The position numbers and the translations under genes were made by a program. Shown here in pieces: positions 23,271 to 37,200 of a stretch of DNA of 64,000 nucleotides. Under the pieces are notes generated by a model. It did no database searches. It was not told where the DNA came from and saw only the letters and a list, made by a program, of their open reading frames with translations. This stretch comes from Spongilla lacustris (lineage: Eukaryota; Porifera; Demospongiae; Spongillida; Spongillidae): assembly GCA_949361645.1 (NCBI GenBank), contig OX442436.1, positions 3,410,032 through 3,474,031 on the forward strand. The letters are read 5' to 3'. Numbering within the stretch: position 1 is the stretch's first letter; each line of letters starts with the position of its first letter.

Positions 23271-26200
23271 AGCTTTATGCTCATACCTATACATGGAGTG
23301 AAGCTTTATGGTCAATGCTATACAAGGGGGAAAGATTATGCACATTGCTTTACATGGAATGAAGCTTTACGCTCATTTTTATACATGAATAGAAGCATTA
23401 TGCTCACATGGAGTGATGCTTTATGTCCATTGCTATGCATGGAGTTGACACACATCGAGTGAAGTTCGTTGCTTTACATGGAGTGAAGCTTCATGCTCAA
23501 TGGTACACATGGAGTGAAGCTATATGCTCGTTGCTTTACATGGAGTGAAGCTTCATGCTCAATGCTATATATGGAGTGATGCTTACTTGGAGTGAAGCTT
23601 CATGCTCAATGCTATACAAGAGGGAATATTTATGCTCATTGCTATACATGGATTGAAGCTTTGTACTCAATGTTATACATGAATTGAAGCTTTATGCTCA
23701 TTGCTATATTTGGAGTGAAGCTTTATGCTCATTACAATACAAGGAGTGATGCTTGATGCCCATTGCAATAGTTGGAGTGATGCTTTTTGTCATTGTTACA
23801 CATGGAGTTAGGCTTTATACTCATTCATTTACATGGAGTGAAAATTTATGCCCATTGCTATACCTGGTGTGAGGCGTAATGCTCGGAGTGAAGCTTTATG
23901 CTCATTGCCATACATAAAGTGAAGTTTTATGCGCATTGCTAAACATGGAGTGAAGGATTATGCCAACTGCAATACATAAAGTGATGCTTTATGCTCATAC
24001 CTATACATGTAGTGAAGCTTGATGCTCAATGCTGTACAAGGGGGAATGTTTATGCGCATTGCTATTCATGGAGTGAATCTATATGCTCTATTCTATACAT
24101 GGAGTGAAGCTTTGTGCTCATTGCTAAAAATGGAGTGAAGTAATATGCTCAATGCTATACATGGAGCGATGCTTTATTCTCATTCCTATTCACAACGTGA
24201 AGCTTTGTGCTCATTGTTATACATGGAGTGAAGCTTTATGCTCATTGCGAAACATGGAGTGAAGCTTTATGCTCTATGCTATACAAGGAGTGAAGCTATA
24301 TGCTCATTGCTGTACATCGAGTGAAGCTTTATGCTCATTACTGTACATGGAGTGAAGCATTATGTTCAATGCTAATCAAGGAGTGAAGTATAGTGCTCTT
24401 TGCTATGCATGTAGTGAAGCTTTATACTCATTCCTATACATGGAGTGAAGCTTTGCGCTCATTGTTATACATGGAGTGAAGCTTTATGCTCATTGCTATA
24501 CATGAAGTGAAGCGTTATGCTCATTGCAATACATGGAGTCAAGCTCCAGGCTCAATGCTATACAAGGAGTGAAGCTATATGCCCGTTGCTATACATGGAG
24601 TAAAGCTTTATGCTCATTACTATACATGGAGTGAAGCATTATGTTCAAGGCTAATCAAGGAGAGAAGCACTATGCTCTTTGCTATACATGGAGTTAAGCT
24701 TTATGCTCATTCCTATACATGGAGTGAAGCTTTGCGCAAATTGCTATACATGTAGTGAAGCTTTAAGCTCCTTCTTATACAGGGTGTGAAGCTTTGCGCT
24801 CATTGTAATACATGGAGTGAAGTTTTATGCTCATTGCTATACATGGAGTGAAGCTTTATGCTCAATGCTTCACCAGGAGTGAAGCTTTATGCTCATTGCT
24901 AAACACGAATTGAAACGTTATGCTCATTGCTATACAAGGAGTGAAGCTATTTGCTCATTGCTATACATGTAGTGAAGCTTTAAGCTCCTTCCTATACATG
25001 GTGTGAAGCTTTGCGCTCATTGTTATACATGGAGTGAAGTTTTATGCTCATTGCTATACATGGAGTGAAGCTTTATTCTCAATGCTTTACCAGGAGTGAA
25101 GCTATACGCTCATTGCTATACAAGGAGTAAATCGATATGTTCATTGCAGTACATGAAGTGAAGCATTATGCTCATTTCTACACAAGGAGTGACGCTTTAT
25201 GCTCATTGCTATATAAGGAGTGAAGCTATGTGCTCATTGCTATACATGGAGTGAAGCTTTATGCTCATTGCTATACATGAAGTGAAGCGTTATGCTCATT
25301 GCTATACATGGAGTCAAGCTCCAGGCTCAATGCTGTACAAGGAGTGAAGCTATTTGCTCATTGCCATACATGGAGTAAAGCTGTATGCTCATTACTATAC
25401 ATGGAGTGAACCATTATGTTCAAGGCTAATCAAGGAGAGAAGCACTATGCTCTTTGCTATACATGGAGTTAAGCTTTATGCTCATTCCTATACATGGAGT
25501 GAAGCTTTGCGCTCATTGCTATACTTGTAGTGAAGCTGTAAGCTCCTTCCTATACATGGTGTGAAGCTTTGCGCTCATTGTTATACATGGAGTGAAGTTT
25601 TATGCTCATTGCTATACATGGAGTGAAGCTTTATGCTCAATGCTTTACCAGGAGTGAATCTATACGCTCATTGCTATACAAGGAGAGAAGCGATATGTTC
25701 ATTGCAGTACATGAAGTGAAGCATTATGCTCATTTCTATACATGGAGTGAAGCTTTATGCTCAATGCTATATTAGGAGTGAAGCTATGTGCTCATTGCTA
25801 TACGTGGAGTGAAGCTATATGCTCATTGCTATACATGAAGTGAAGCATTATGCTCATTGCTATACATGGAGTCAAGCTCCAGGCTCAATGCTATACAAGG
25901 AGTGAAGCTATATGCTCATTGCTATACATGGAGTAAAGCTTTATGCTCATTACTATACATGGAGTGAAGCATTATGTTCAATGCTATACAAGGAGTGAAG
26001 CTATATGCTCATTGCTATACACGGAGTAAAGCTTTATGCTCATTACTATACATGGAGTGAAGCATTATGTTCAATGCTAATCGAGGAGAGAAATATTATG
26101 CTCTTTGCTATTCATGGAGTGAAGCTTTATGCTCATTCCTATACATGGAGTGAAGCTTTGCGCTCATTGTTATAGATGAAGTGAAGCTTTATGCTCATTG

Positions 26201-29200
26201 CTATACAAGGAGTGAAGCTTTATGCTCAATGCATTACAAGGAGTGAAGCTATATGCTTATTGCGATACAAGGAGTGACGCTTTATGCTCATTGCTATGCA
26301 AGGAGTGAAGCTATGTGCTCATTGCAATACATGGAGTGAAGCTTTATGCTCATTGCTATACATGGAGTGAAGCTTTATGCGCATTGCTATAGTTGGAGTA
26401 AAGCTTTTTCTCATTGTTACACATGGAGTGAGGCTTTACGCTCATTCGTTTAAATGGAGTGAAAATTTATGCTCATTGCTATACATGGAGTGAAGTTTTA
26501 TGCTCATTGCTATACATGGAGTGAAGCTTTATGCCCATAGCTATACATAGAGTTGATAAACACGGAGTGAAGCTACATGCTCGTTGCTTTACATGGAGTG
26601 AAGCTTCATGCTCAATGCTATATATGGAGTGATGCTTACTTGGAGTGAAGCTTTATGCTCAATGCTATACAAGAGGGAATATTTATGCTCATTGCTATAC
26701 ATGGATTGAAGCTTTGTACTCAATGGTATACATGAATTGAAGCTTTATGCTCATTGCTATACTTGGAGTGAAGCTGTATGCTCATTACTATACAAGGAGT
26801 GATGCTTGATGCCCATTGCAATAGTTGGAGTGATGCTTTTTCTGATTGTTACACATAGAGTTAGGCTTTATACTCATTCATTCACATGGAGTGAAAATTT
26901 ATGCCCATTGCTATATATGGTGTGAGGCGTAATGCTCGGAGTGAAGCTTTACGCTCATTGCTATACATGGAGTAAAGCTTTATGCTCATTACTATACATA
27001 GAGTGAAGCATTATGTTCAAGGCTAATCAAGGAGAGAAGCACTATACTCTTTGCTATACATGGAGTTAAGCTTTATGCTCAATCCTATACATGGAGTGAA
27101 GCTTTGCGCTCTTTGCTATACATGTAGTGAAGCTTTAAGCTCCTTCCTATACATGTTGTGAAGCTTTGCGCTCATTGTTATACATGGAGTGAAGTTTTAT
27201 GCTCATTGCTATACATGGAGTGAAGCTTTATGCTCAATGCTTTACCCGGAGTGAAGCTTTATGCTCATTGCTATACATAAATTGAAGCGTTATGCTCATT
27301 GCTATACAAGGAGTGAAGCTATATGCTCATTGCTATACAAGGAGTGAAGCGATATGTTCATTGCAGAACATGAAGTGAAGCTTTATGCTCATTACTATAT
27401 ATGGAGTGATGCTTTATGCTCATTGCTATACTAGGAGTGAAGCCATGTGCTCATTGCTATACATGGAGTCAAGCTCCAGGCTCAATGCTATACAAGGAGT
27501 GAAGCTATACGCTCATTGCTATACATGGAGTAAAGCTTTATGCTCATTACTATGCATAGAGTGAAGCATTATGTTCAATGCTAATCAAGGAGAGAAGTAT
27601 TATGCTCTTTGCTATTCATGGAGTGAAGCTTAATGCTCATTCCTATACATGGAATGAAGCTTTGCGCTCATTGTTATGGATGGAGTGAAGCTTTTTGCTC
27701 ATTGCTATACAAGGAGTGAAGCTTTATGCTCAATGCTTTACAAGGAGTGAAGATATATGCTTATTGCGATACAAGGAGTGAAGCGATATGTTCATTGCTG
27801 TACATTGAGGGAAGCATTTCTATACATGGAGTGACACTTTATGCTCATTGCTATGCAAGGAGTGAAGCTATGTGCTCATTGCTGTACATGGAGTGAAGCT
27901 TTATGCTCATTGCTATACATGGAGTGAAGCTTTATGCACATTACTATAGTTGGAGTGAAGCTTTTTCTCATTGTTACACATGGAGTGAGGCTTTAAGCTA
28001 ATTCGTTTAAATAGAGTGAAAATTTATGCTCATTGCTATACATGGAGTGAAGTTTTATGCTCATTGCTATACATGGAGTGAAGCTTTATGCCCTTAGCTA
28101 TACATGGAGTTGATAAACATGGAGTGAAGCTATATGCTCGTTGCTTTACATGGAGTGAAGCTTCATGCTGAATGCTATACATGGAGTGATGCTTTATGCT
28201 CATACCTATATTTGGAGTGAAGCTTTATGCTCAATGCTATACAAGAGGGAATATTTATGCTCATTGCTATACATGGAATGAAGCTTTGTACTCAATGTTA
28301 TATATGAATTGAAGCTTTATGCTCATTTCTATACTTGGAGTGAAGCTTTATGCTCATTGCTATACTTGGAGTGAAGCTTTATGCTCATTGCTATACATGG
28401 AGTGAAGCTTTATGTGCATTGCAATAGTTGGAGTGATGCTTTTTCTCATTGTGTCACATGGAGTTAGGCTTTATGCTCATTCATTTACATGGAGTGAAAA
28501 TTTATGCCCATTGCTATACCTGGTGTTAGGCGTAATGTTCGGAGAGAAGCTTTATACTCATTGCAATACATGGAGTGAAGTTATATGCGCATTGCTAAAC
28601 ATGGAGTGAAGGATTATGCCAACTGCAATACATAAAGTGATGCTTTATGCTCATATCTATACATGTTGTGAAGCTTGATGCTCAATGCTGTACATGGGGG
28701 AAAGTTTATGCGCATTGCTATACATGGAGTGAATTTATATGCTCTATTCTATACATGGAGTGAAGCTTTGTGCTCATTGCTATAAATGGAGTGAAGTAAT
28801 ATGCTCAATGCTATACATGGAGTGAAGCTTTATGCTCATTCCTATACATGAAGTGAAGCTTTGTGCTCATTGCTATACATGGAGTGAAGCTCATGCTCGT
28901 TGCGAAACATGGAGTGAAGCTTTATGCTCTATGCTATACAAGGAGTGAAGCTATATGCTAATTGCTATACATCGAGTGAAGCTTTAAACATGAAAAAGCG
29001 TCATGCTCATTGCTATACATGGAGTGAAGCTTTATGCTCAATGCCATGCAATAGTGAAGCTATATGCTCATTGCTATACATGGAGTAAAGCTGTAAGCTC
29101 AATACTACACATGGAATGAAGCTTTATGCTAAATGCTATACAAGGAGTGAAGCTATATGCTCATTGCTATACATGGAGTGAAGCTTCATGCTGATTACCA

Positions 29201-32200
29201 TACATGAAGTGAAGATTGATGCTCATTCCTTCCTATACATGGAGTGACACTTTGCGCTCATTGTTATACATGGAGTGAAGCTTTATGCTCATTGCTATAC
29301 ATGGAATGAAGCTTTATGCTCAATGTTATACATGAATTGAAGCTTAATACTCAATGCCATACATGGAGTGAAGCATTATTCCCATTGCTATACATGGAGT
29401 TGATACACATGGAGTGACGCTATATGCTTAATGCTTTACATCGAGTGAAGCTTTATGCTCATTGCTATACATGAATTTCCGCGTTATGCTCATTGCTATA
29501 AGTGGAATGAAGCTTTATGGTTAAGGAGTAAAGCTTTATGCTCATTGCTATACATGTAGTGAAGCTTCATGCTCATTACTATACATGGAGTGAAGATTGA
29601 TGCTCATTCCTATACATGGAGTGACACTTTGCGCTCATTGTTATACATGGCATGAAGCTTTATGCTCATTGCTATACATGCAGTGAAGCTTTATGCTCAA
29701 CGCTTTACAACGAGTGAAGCTATATGCTCATTGCTATACAAGGAGTGAAGCGATATGTTGATTGCTGTACATGGAGTGAAGCATTATGCTCATTGCTATA
29801 CATGGAGTGAAGCTATATGCTCATTGCTATACAAGGAGTGAAGCTATGTGGTCATTGCTATACATGGAGTGAAGCTTTATGCTCATTACTATACATGAAG
29901 TAAAGCGTTATGCTCATTGCTATACATGTAGTGAAGCTTTCGGCTTAATGCTATACAAGGAGTGAAGCTTTATGCTCATTACTATACATGGAGTGAAGCG
30001 TTATGATCAATGCTATTAAAGGAGTGAAGTATCATGCTCTTTGCTATACATGGAGTGAAGGTTTGCGCTTATTGTTATACATGGAGTGAAGCTTTATGCT
30101 CATTGCTATACATGGATTGAAGCTTTATGCTCATTGCTTTACAAGGAGTGAAGCTATATGCTCATTGCTATACATGGTGTGAAGCGATATGTTCATTGCT
30201 GTACATGGAGTGAAGCATTATGCTCATTGCTATACATGGAGTCTAGCTCTAGGCTCAATGCTATACAAGGAGTGAAGCTATATGCTCATTGCTATACATG
30301 GAGTGCAGCTTTATGCTCATTACCATACATGGAGTGAAGCATTATGTTCAATGCTAATCAAGGAGTGAAGTATTATGCTCTTTGCTATACATGTAGTGAA
30401 GATTTATACTCATTCCAATACATGGAGTGAAGGTTTGCGCTCATTGTTATACATGGAGTGAAGCATTGTGCTCATTGCTATACATGGAGTGAAGCTTTAT
30501 GCTCATTGCTATACATGAATTGAAGCTTTATGCTCATTGTTACACATGGTGTAAAGCTTTAAGCTCATTATTATACATGGAGTGAAGCTTCATGCTCATT
30601 GCTACGCATGGGGTGAAGCTTTACGCTCTATCCTGTACATGGAGTGAATCTTTGTGCTCATTGCTATAAATGTAGTGAAGTAATATACTCATTGCTATAC
30701 ATGGAGTGAAGCTTTATACTCTATCCTATACAAGGAGTGAAGCGATATGTTCATTGCTGTAGGTGGAGTGAAGCATTATGCTCATTTCTATACATGGAGT
30801 GAAACTTTATGCTTATTGCTATACAAGGAGTGAAGCTATGTGCTCATTGCTATACATGGAGTGTAGCTTAATGCTCATTGCTATACATGAAGAGAAGCGT
30901 TATGCTCATTGCTATACATGGAGTGAAGCTTAACGCTCAATGCTATGCATGGAGTGAAGCTTTATGCTCAATGCTTTACAACGAGTGGAGCAATATGCTC
31001 ATTGCTATACAAGGAGTGAAGCGATATGTTATTGTTGTACATGGAGTGAAGCATTATGCTCATTTCTATACATGGAGTGAAGATTTATGCTCATTGCTAT
31101 ACAAGGAGTGAAGCTATGTGGTCATTGCTATACATGGAGTGAAGCTTTATGCTCATTACTATACATGAAGTGAAGCATTATGCTCATTGCTATACATGGA
31201 GTGAAGCTTTAGGCTCAATGCTATACAAGGAGTGAAACTATATGCTCATTGCTATACATGGAGTGAAGCATTATGTACATTGCTATACAAGGGGTAAGGT
31301 TTACACTCATAGCTATACATGGATTGAAGCTTTATGCTCAATGTTGTTCATGAATTGAAGCTTTATGCTCATTGCTATACAACGAGTGAAGCTATATGCT
31401 CATTTAAATACATGTAGTGAAGTGTTAAGCTCATTACTTTACATGAAGTGAAGCTTTATGCCCATTGCAGTACATGGAGTGAAGCTTTTTCTCATTGTTA
31501 CACATGGAGTTAGGCTTTATGCACATTCATTTACATGGAGTGAAAATTTATGCCCATTGCTGTACCTGGTGTGAAGCGTAATGCTCGGAGTGAAGCTTTG
31601 CACTCATTGCTATAAATGGAGTGAAGTAATATGCTCAGTGCTATACATGGAGTGAAGCTTTATGCTCTTTGCTATGCATGGAGTGAAGCTTTATGCTCAT
31701 TGCGAAACATGGAGTGAAGCTTTATGCTGTATGCTATACAAGGATTGAAGCTATATGCTCATTGCTATACATCGAGTGAAGCTTTACGCATGAAATGAAG
31801 CTATATGCTTATTGCTATACATGGAGTGAAGCTTTAAGTTCAATACTACACATAGAATGAAGCTTTATGCTCAATGCTATACAAGGAGTGAAGCTATATG
31901 CACATTGCTATACATGGAGAGAAGCTTCATGCTCATTACTATACATGGAGTGAAGTTTGATGCTCATTCCTATACATGGAGTGACACATTGTGCTCATTG
32001 TTATACATGGAGTGAAGCTTTATGCTCATTGTTGTACATGGAGTGAAGCCTTATGCTCAATGTTATTCATGAATTGAAGCTTTATGCTAATTTTCATACA
32101 TGGAGTGAAGCTTTATGCCCATTGCTATACATGGAGCTGATACAAATGGAGTGAAGCTATATGCTTAATGCTTTACATCGAGTGAAGCTTTAAGCTCATT

Positions 32201-33570
32201 ACTATACATGAATTTCAGCGTTATGCTCATTGCTATAAGTGGAATGAAAGTTTATGGTTATTGCTGTACAAGGAGTGAAGCTTTATGCTCATTGCTATAC
32301 ATGGAGTGAAGCGATATGTTCATTGCTGTACATTGAGGGAAGCATTTTGCTCATTTCTATACATGGAGTGGCGCTTTATGCTCATTGCTATGCAAGGAGT
32401 GAAGCTATGTGCTCATTGCTATACATGGAGTGATGCTTTATGCTCATTGCTATACATGGAGTGGAGCTTTATGCACATTACAATAGTTGGAGTGATGCTT
32501 TTTCTCATTGTTACACATGGAGTGAGGCTTTATGCTCATTCGTTTAAATGGAGTGAAAATATATGCTCATTGGTATACCTGGTCGGAAGCGTAATGCTCG
32601 GAGTGAAGCTTTATGCTCATTGCTATACATGGAGTGAAGTTTTATGCTCATTGCTATACATGGAGTGAAGCTTTATGCCCATTGCTATACATGGAGTTGA
32701 TAAACATGGAGTGAAGCTATATGCTCGTTGCTTTACATGGAGTGAAGCTTCATGCTCAATGCTATACATGGAGTGATGCTTTATGCTCATACCTATACTT
32801 GGAGTGAAGCTTTATACTCAATGCTATACAAGAGGGAATATTTATGCTCATTGCTGTACATGGATTGAAGCTTTGTACTCAATGTTATACATGAATTGAA
32901 GCTTTATGCTCATTGCTATACATGGAGTGAAGCTATATGCTCATTACTATACATGGAGTGATGCTTGATGCCCATTGCAATAGTTGGAGTGAAGCATTTT
33001 CTCTTTGTTACACATGGAGTTAGGCTTTATGCTCATTCATTTACATGGAGTGAAAATTTATGCCCATTGCTATACCTGGTGTGAGGCGTAATGCTCGGAA
33101 TGAAGCTTTATGCTCATTGCAATACATGGAGTGAAGTTATATGCGCATTGCTATACATGGAGTGAAGGATTATGACAACTGCAATACATAAAGTGATGCT
33201 TTATGCTCATACCTATATATGTAGTGAAGCTTTATGCTCAATGCAATACAAGGGGGAAAGTTTATGCGCATTGCTATACATGGAGTGAAGCTATATGCTC
33301 TATCCTATACATGGAGTGAACATTTGTGCTCATTGCTATAAATGGAGTGAAGTAATATGCTCAATGCTATACATGGAGTGAAGCTTTATGCTCTATGCTA
33401 TACAAGGAGTGAAGCTATATGCTCATTGCTATACATCGAGTGAAGCTTTATACATGAAATGAAGCGTCATGCTCATTGCTATACATGGAGTGAAGCTTTA
33501 TGCTCAATGCCATACAAGGAGTGAAGCTATATGCTCATTGCTATACATGGAGTGAAGCTTTAAGCTCAAT
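23271..33570 (+). repeat. Satellite B, right domain: a different higher-order family
   Basis: To the right of ~23.3 kb the TGGTTGAAATGG landmark disappears. Other variants dominate: GGAGTTGATA(C/A)ACATGGAG (near 26550, 28105, 29400, 32140, 32695), GGCGTAATGCTCGGAGTGAAG (23875, 26930, 31580, 32590, 33090) and AAGCTCCAGGCTCAATGCT (24545, 25318, 25870, 27470). These co-occur in blocks of ~1.5-3 kb. The 31-bp unit and orientation are unchanged, so this is a separately homogenised domain of the same satellite. Confidence 0.7.
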
Positions 33571-33609
33571 TATTCACAATACATGTAGTATCATTAAAAT
33601 CAGTAGTGT
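33571..33609 (+). repeat. Fragment of satellite C at the satellite B border
   Basis: TATTCACAATACATGTAGTATCATTAAAATCA (33571-33602) is the same sequence that lies in every right-hand satellite C monomer. Here it stands alone, joined on the left to the last 31-bp satellite B unit and on the right to a satellite D fragment through about eight unassigned bases. Confidence 0.85.
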
Positions 33610-33781
33610 AATGACAGCACTGATGTATTCTCTTCAAGAAATAATCATCGATTCTTCCATAGAGGTGCGGGTGTGGTATCAGAATCCAATTGAAAAGTAG
33701 GTTCCCATCCATACATTCTCTATGGGAAAATCTGACTATCTGATCACTAAGGTGTTAATTAGGACTTAGAAACAACTGCAC
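33610..33781 (+). repeat. Nearly complete satellite D monomer, isolated 24 kb from its array
   Basis: ATGACAGCACTGATGTATTC, AATAATCATCGATTC, GGTTCCCA, CATACATTCTCTATGGGAAA and AATTAGGACTT follow in satellite D order and orientation. The copy is more diverged than those in the array at 57-64 kb (for example ATAGAGGTGCGGGTGTGG, CACTAAGGTG), so it is an old copy. The 66-codon frame through it is not a gene. Confidence 0.85.
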
Positions 33782-33789
33782 ACATGAAA

Positions 33790-34080
33790 TTGGTTGAAAG
33801 CCACTTGGGGATCAATGGTAGCAATATCCTGAAGCACTTGAAGGCTTCAACCGATTGGTGGAAATGATTTGGTGCTGTGGATATAGTCAGGAAGAGTGAG
33901 AGGCTTTCATTGTGTCCCAGGAACATAGTAGTGTCAAACCCAAAGAACACCTCACTAATGCGCTGATTGATGAAGATACCTAAAGAAGGACACAAGTCCT
34001 GAATGATGGAGAGGGCCCTGAGCAGTGATGACCTAGTCCCAGCTAAAACCCCATCCACCTCGAATGAATTCATTCTGCCA
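33790..34080 (-). pseudogene. Decayed reverse-transcriptase fragment (DDG-type palm region)
   Basis: Reading on minus from ~34075, the peptide VDGVLAGTRSSLLRALSI, continuing IQDLCPSLGIFIN, resembles the segment just after the catalytic YLDDG box of a widespread family of invertebrate RT-like proteins (DDG-x-x-AG-x-x-x-x-x-ALx-IIQ-x-x-GPxLGxxIN). The first catalytic Asp is replaced (E-V-D-G). After ~residue 40 the likeness fades in this frame, while a shifted frame around 33800-33850 gives IATIDPQVAF, similar to the conserved DPQVA region downstream in that family, so a frameshift is likely. The right end stops at a satellite D scrap. It is a short, dead remnant, and assignment to a named clade is not possible. 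Confidence 0.45.
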
Positions 34081-34296
34081 CAGTGATGTTGGAAAACAAG
34101 TGGGTCGTTAAATTCCTTTCCTCGTAATGGCTATTTATCCTTGCAGAACATAATGTTTATTTCAATTAATTTCAAAGTATGGTCTATATCAGGGACCCGC
34201 AATGGCCTTCATCTAGGACCAATGCCTGGAGAATAAAGATTACACTTGAGCGTGAATTTCAAAATACATGTACATCACTTTGAACCTGATAAAATC
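34081..34296. other. Unassigned flank between RT remnant and satellite C
   Basis: About 215 bp of ordinary AT-rich DNA. It may be upstream remnant of the RT element, but I see no conserved motif, TIR or poly-A tail. Confidence 0.4.
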
Positions 34297-37200
34297 TATT
34301 AATGATTTATTAACTAGTAATAACTTAATTATTGAAAGTCGTTATTATGAATTTAATGATATTACATGTATTGTGACTATCTCAGTGTAGAAATAACACT
34401 TATGGTTTAACATGGTTTATCATAAACCATTCTAAGGTAAATTAAATCTAATACACTCAGACATACTTCCCATTTGGTACTAGATTTACTAACTAGTAAT
34501 GGTTTAATTATTGAAAGTCGTTATTATAATTATAATGATACTACATGCATTGTGAATATCTCAGTGTAGAAGTAACACTTATGGTTTAACATGGTTTATC
34601 ATAAACCATTCAATGGTAAATTAAATCTAATACACTCAGACATACTTCCCATATGGTACTAGATTTACTAACTAGTAATGGTTTATATATTGAAAGCCGT
34701 TTATATGATTTTAATGATATTACAAGCATTGTGAATATCTCAGTGTACAAATAACACTTATGGTTTAACATGGTTTATCATAAACCATTCTATGGTTAAT
34801 TAAGTCTAATACACTCAGACATACTTCCCATTTGGTACTAGATTTACTAACTAGTAATTGAAAGTCGTTATTATGATTATAATGATACTACATGCATTGT
34901 GAATATCTCAGTGTAGAAGTAAAACTTATGGTTTAACATGGTTAATCATAAACCATTCAATGGGAAATTAAATCTAATATACTCAGACATACTTCCCATA
35001 TGGTACTAGATTTACGAACTAGTAATGGTTTAATTATTGAAAGTCCTTATTATAATTATAATGATACTACATGCATTGTGAATATCTCAGTGTAGAAGTA
35101 ACACTTATGGTTTAACATGGTTTATCATAAACCATTCAATCGTAAATTAAATCTAATACACTCAGACATACTTCCCATATGGTACTAGATTTACTAATTA
35201 GTAATGATTTAATTATAGAAAGTCGTTATTATGATTTTAATGATATTACAAGCATTGTTAATATCTCAGTGTAGAAATAACACTTATGGTTTAACATGGT
35301 TTATCATCAACCATTCAATGGTAAATTAAATCTAATACACTCAGACATCCTTCCCATATGGTACTAGATTTATTAACTAGTAATAACTTCATTATTGAAA
35401 TTCGTTATTATGATTTTAATGATATTACATGTATTGTGACTATCTCAGTGTAGAAATAACACTTATGGTTTAACATGGTTTATGATAAACCATTCAATGG
35501 TAAATTAAATCTAATACACTCAGACATACTTCCCATATGGTACTAGATTTACTAACTAGTAATGGTTTAATTATTGAAAGTCGTTATTATGATTATAATG
35601 ATACTTCATGCATTCTAATATCTCAGTGCAGAAGTAACACTTATGGTTTAACATGGTTTATCATAAACTATTCAATGGTAAATTAAATCTAATACACTCA
35701 GACATACTTCCCATATGGTACTAGATTTACTAACTGGTAATGGTTTAATTATTGAAAGTCGTTATTATGATTTTAATGATATTACATGCACTGTGAATAT
35801 CTCAGTGTAGAAATAACACTTATGGTTTAACATGGTTTATCATTAACCATTCAATGGTAAATTAAATCTAATACACTCAGACATCCTTCCCATATGGTAC
35901 TAGATTTATTATCTAGTAATAACTTAATTATTGAAAGTCTTATTATGATTTTAATGATACTACATGCATTGTGAATATCTCAGTGTAGAAATAACACTTA
36001 TGGTTTAACATGGTTTATCATAAAGCATTCAATGGTAAATTAAACCTAATACACTCAGACATCCTTCCCATATGGTACTAGATTTACTAACTAGTAATGG
36101 TTTAATTATTGAAAGTCGTTATTATGATTATAATGATACTACATGCATTGTGAATATCTCAGTGTAGAAGTAACACTTATGGTTTAACATGGTTTATCAT
36201 AAACCATTCAACGGTAAATTAAATCTAATACACTCAGAAATACTTCCCGAATGGTATCAGATTTACTAACTAGTAATGGTTTAATTATTGAATGTCGTTA
36301 TTATGATTTTAATGATAATACAAGCATTGTGAATATCTCAGCCTGGAAATAACATAACATGGTTTATCATAAACCATTCAATGGTAAATTAAATGTAACA
36401 CACTTAGACATACTTCCCATATGGTACTAGATTTACTAACTAGTAATTGAAAGTCGTTATTATGATTTCAATGATAATACAAACATTGTGAATATCTCAG
36501 TGTAGAAATAACACTTATGGTTTAACATGCATGGTTTATCATAAACCATTCAATGGTAAATTAAATGTAACACACTTAGACATACTTCCCATATGGTACT
36601 AGATTTACTAACTAGTAATAACTTAATTATTGAAAGTAGTTTTTATGATTTTAATGATATTACATGTATTGTGAATATCTCAGTGTAGATGTAACATTTA
36701 TGGTTTAACATGGTTTATCATAAACCATTCAAAGGTAAGTTAAATCTAATACACTCAGACATCCTTCCCATATGTTACTAGATTTATTAACTAGTAATAA
36801 CTTAATTATTGAAAGTCGTTATTATGATTTTAATGATATTACATGTATTGTGACTATCTCAGTGTAGAAATAACACATGGTTTAACATGGTTTATCATAA
36901 ACCATTCAATGGTAAATTAAATCTAATACACTCAGACACACTTCCCATATGGTACTAGATTTACTCACTAGTAATGGTTTAATTATTGAAAGTCGTTATT
37001 ATGATTATAATGATACTACATGTTTTGTGAATATCTCAGTGTAGAAATAACACTTATGGTTTAACATGGTTTATCATAAACCATTCAATGGTAAATTAAA
37101 TCTAATACACTCAGACATACTTCCCATATGGTACAAGATTTACTAACTAGTAATGGTTTAATTATTGAAAGTCGTTGTTATGATTTTAATGATATTACAG

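Larger units (their letters stand above)
4621..33570 (+). repeat. Satellite B: ~29-kb array of a 31-bp unit (about 930 copies)
   Basis: The consensus unit is GCTCATTGCTATACATGGAG followed by TGAAGCTTTAT. The 31-bp period was checked directly at 22681, 22712 and 22743. Nearly every unit keeps TGAAGCT and CTCAT, and most keep a HindIII-type AAGCTT. Units vary at ACATGG/ACAAGG, GCTTTAT/GCTATAT and GCTCATT/GCTCAAT. There is no break by other DNA over the whole 29 kb and no orientation switch. Because 31 is not a multiple of three, each frame cycles every 93 bp and normally meets the TGA in GAGTGAAGC. Frames of 60-127 codons ending in LLYME arise only where a unit has mutated or changed length. 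No unit shows signs of coding selection. Confidence 0.97.

Noticed and set aside
7266..32668. Repeated 60-127-codon plus-strand frames reading like MLIAIHGVKLYAHCYTWSEA
   Set aside because: They are translations of the 31-bp satellite in cycling frames; they appear only where units are mutated and always end at the unit's own TGA.
4621..33570. CRISPR array
   Set aside because: The 31-bp units abut with no unique spacers; this is an ordinary eukaryotic satellite.
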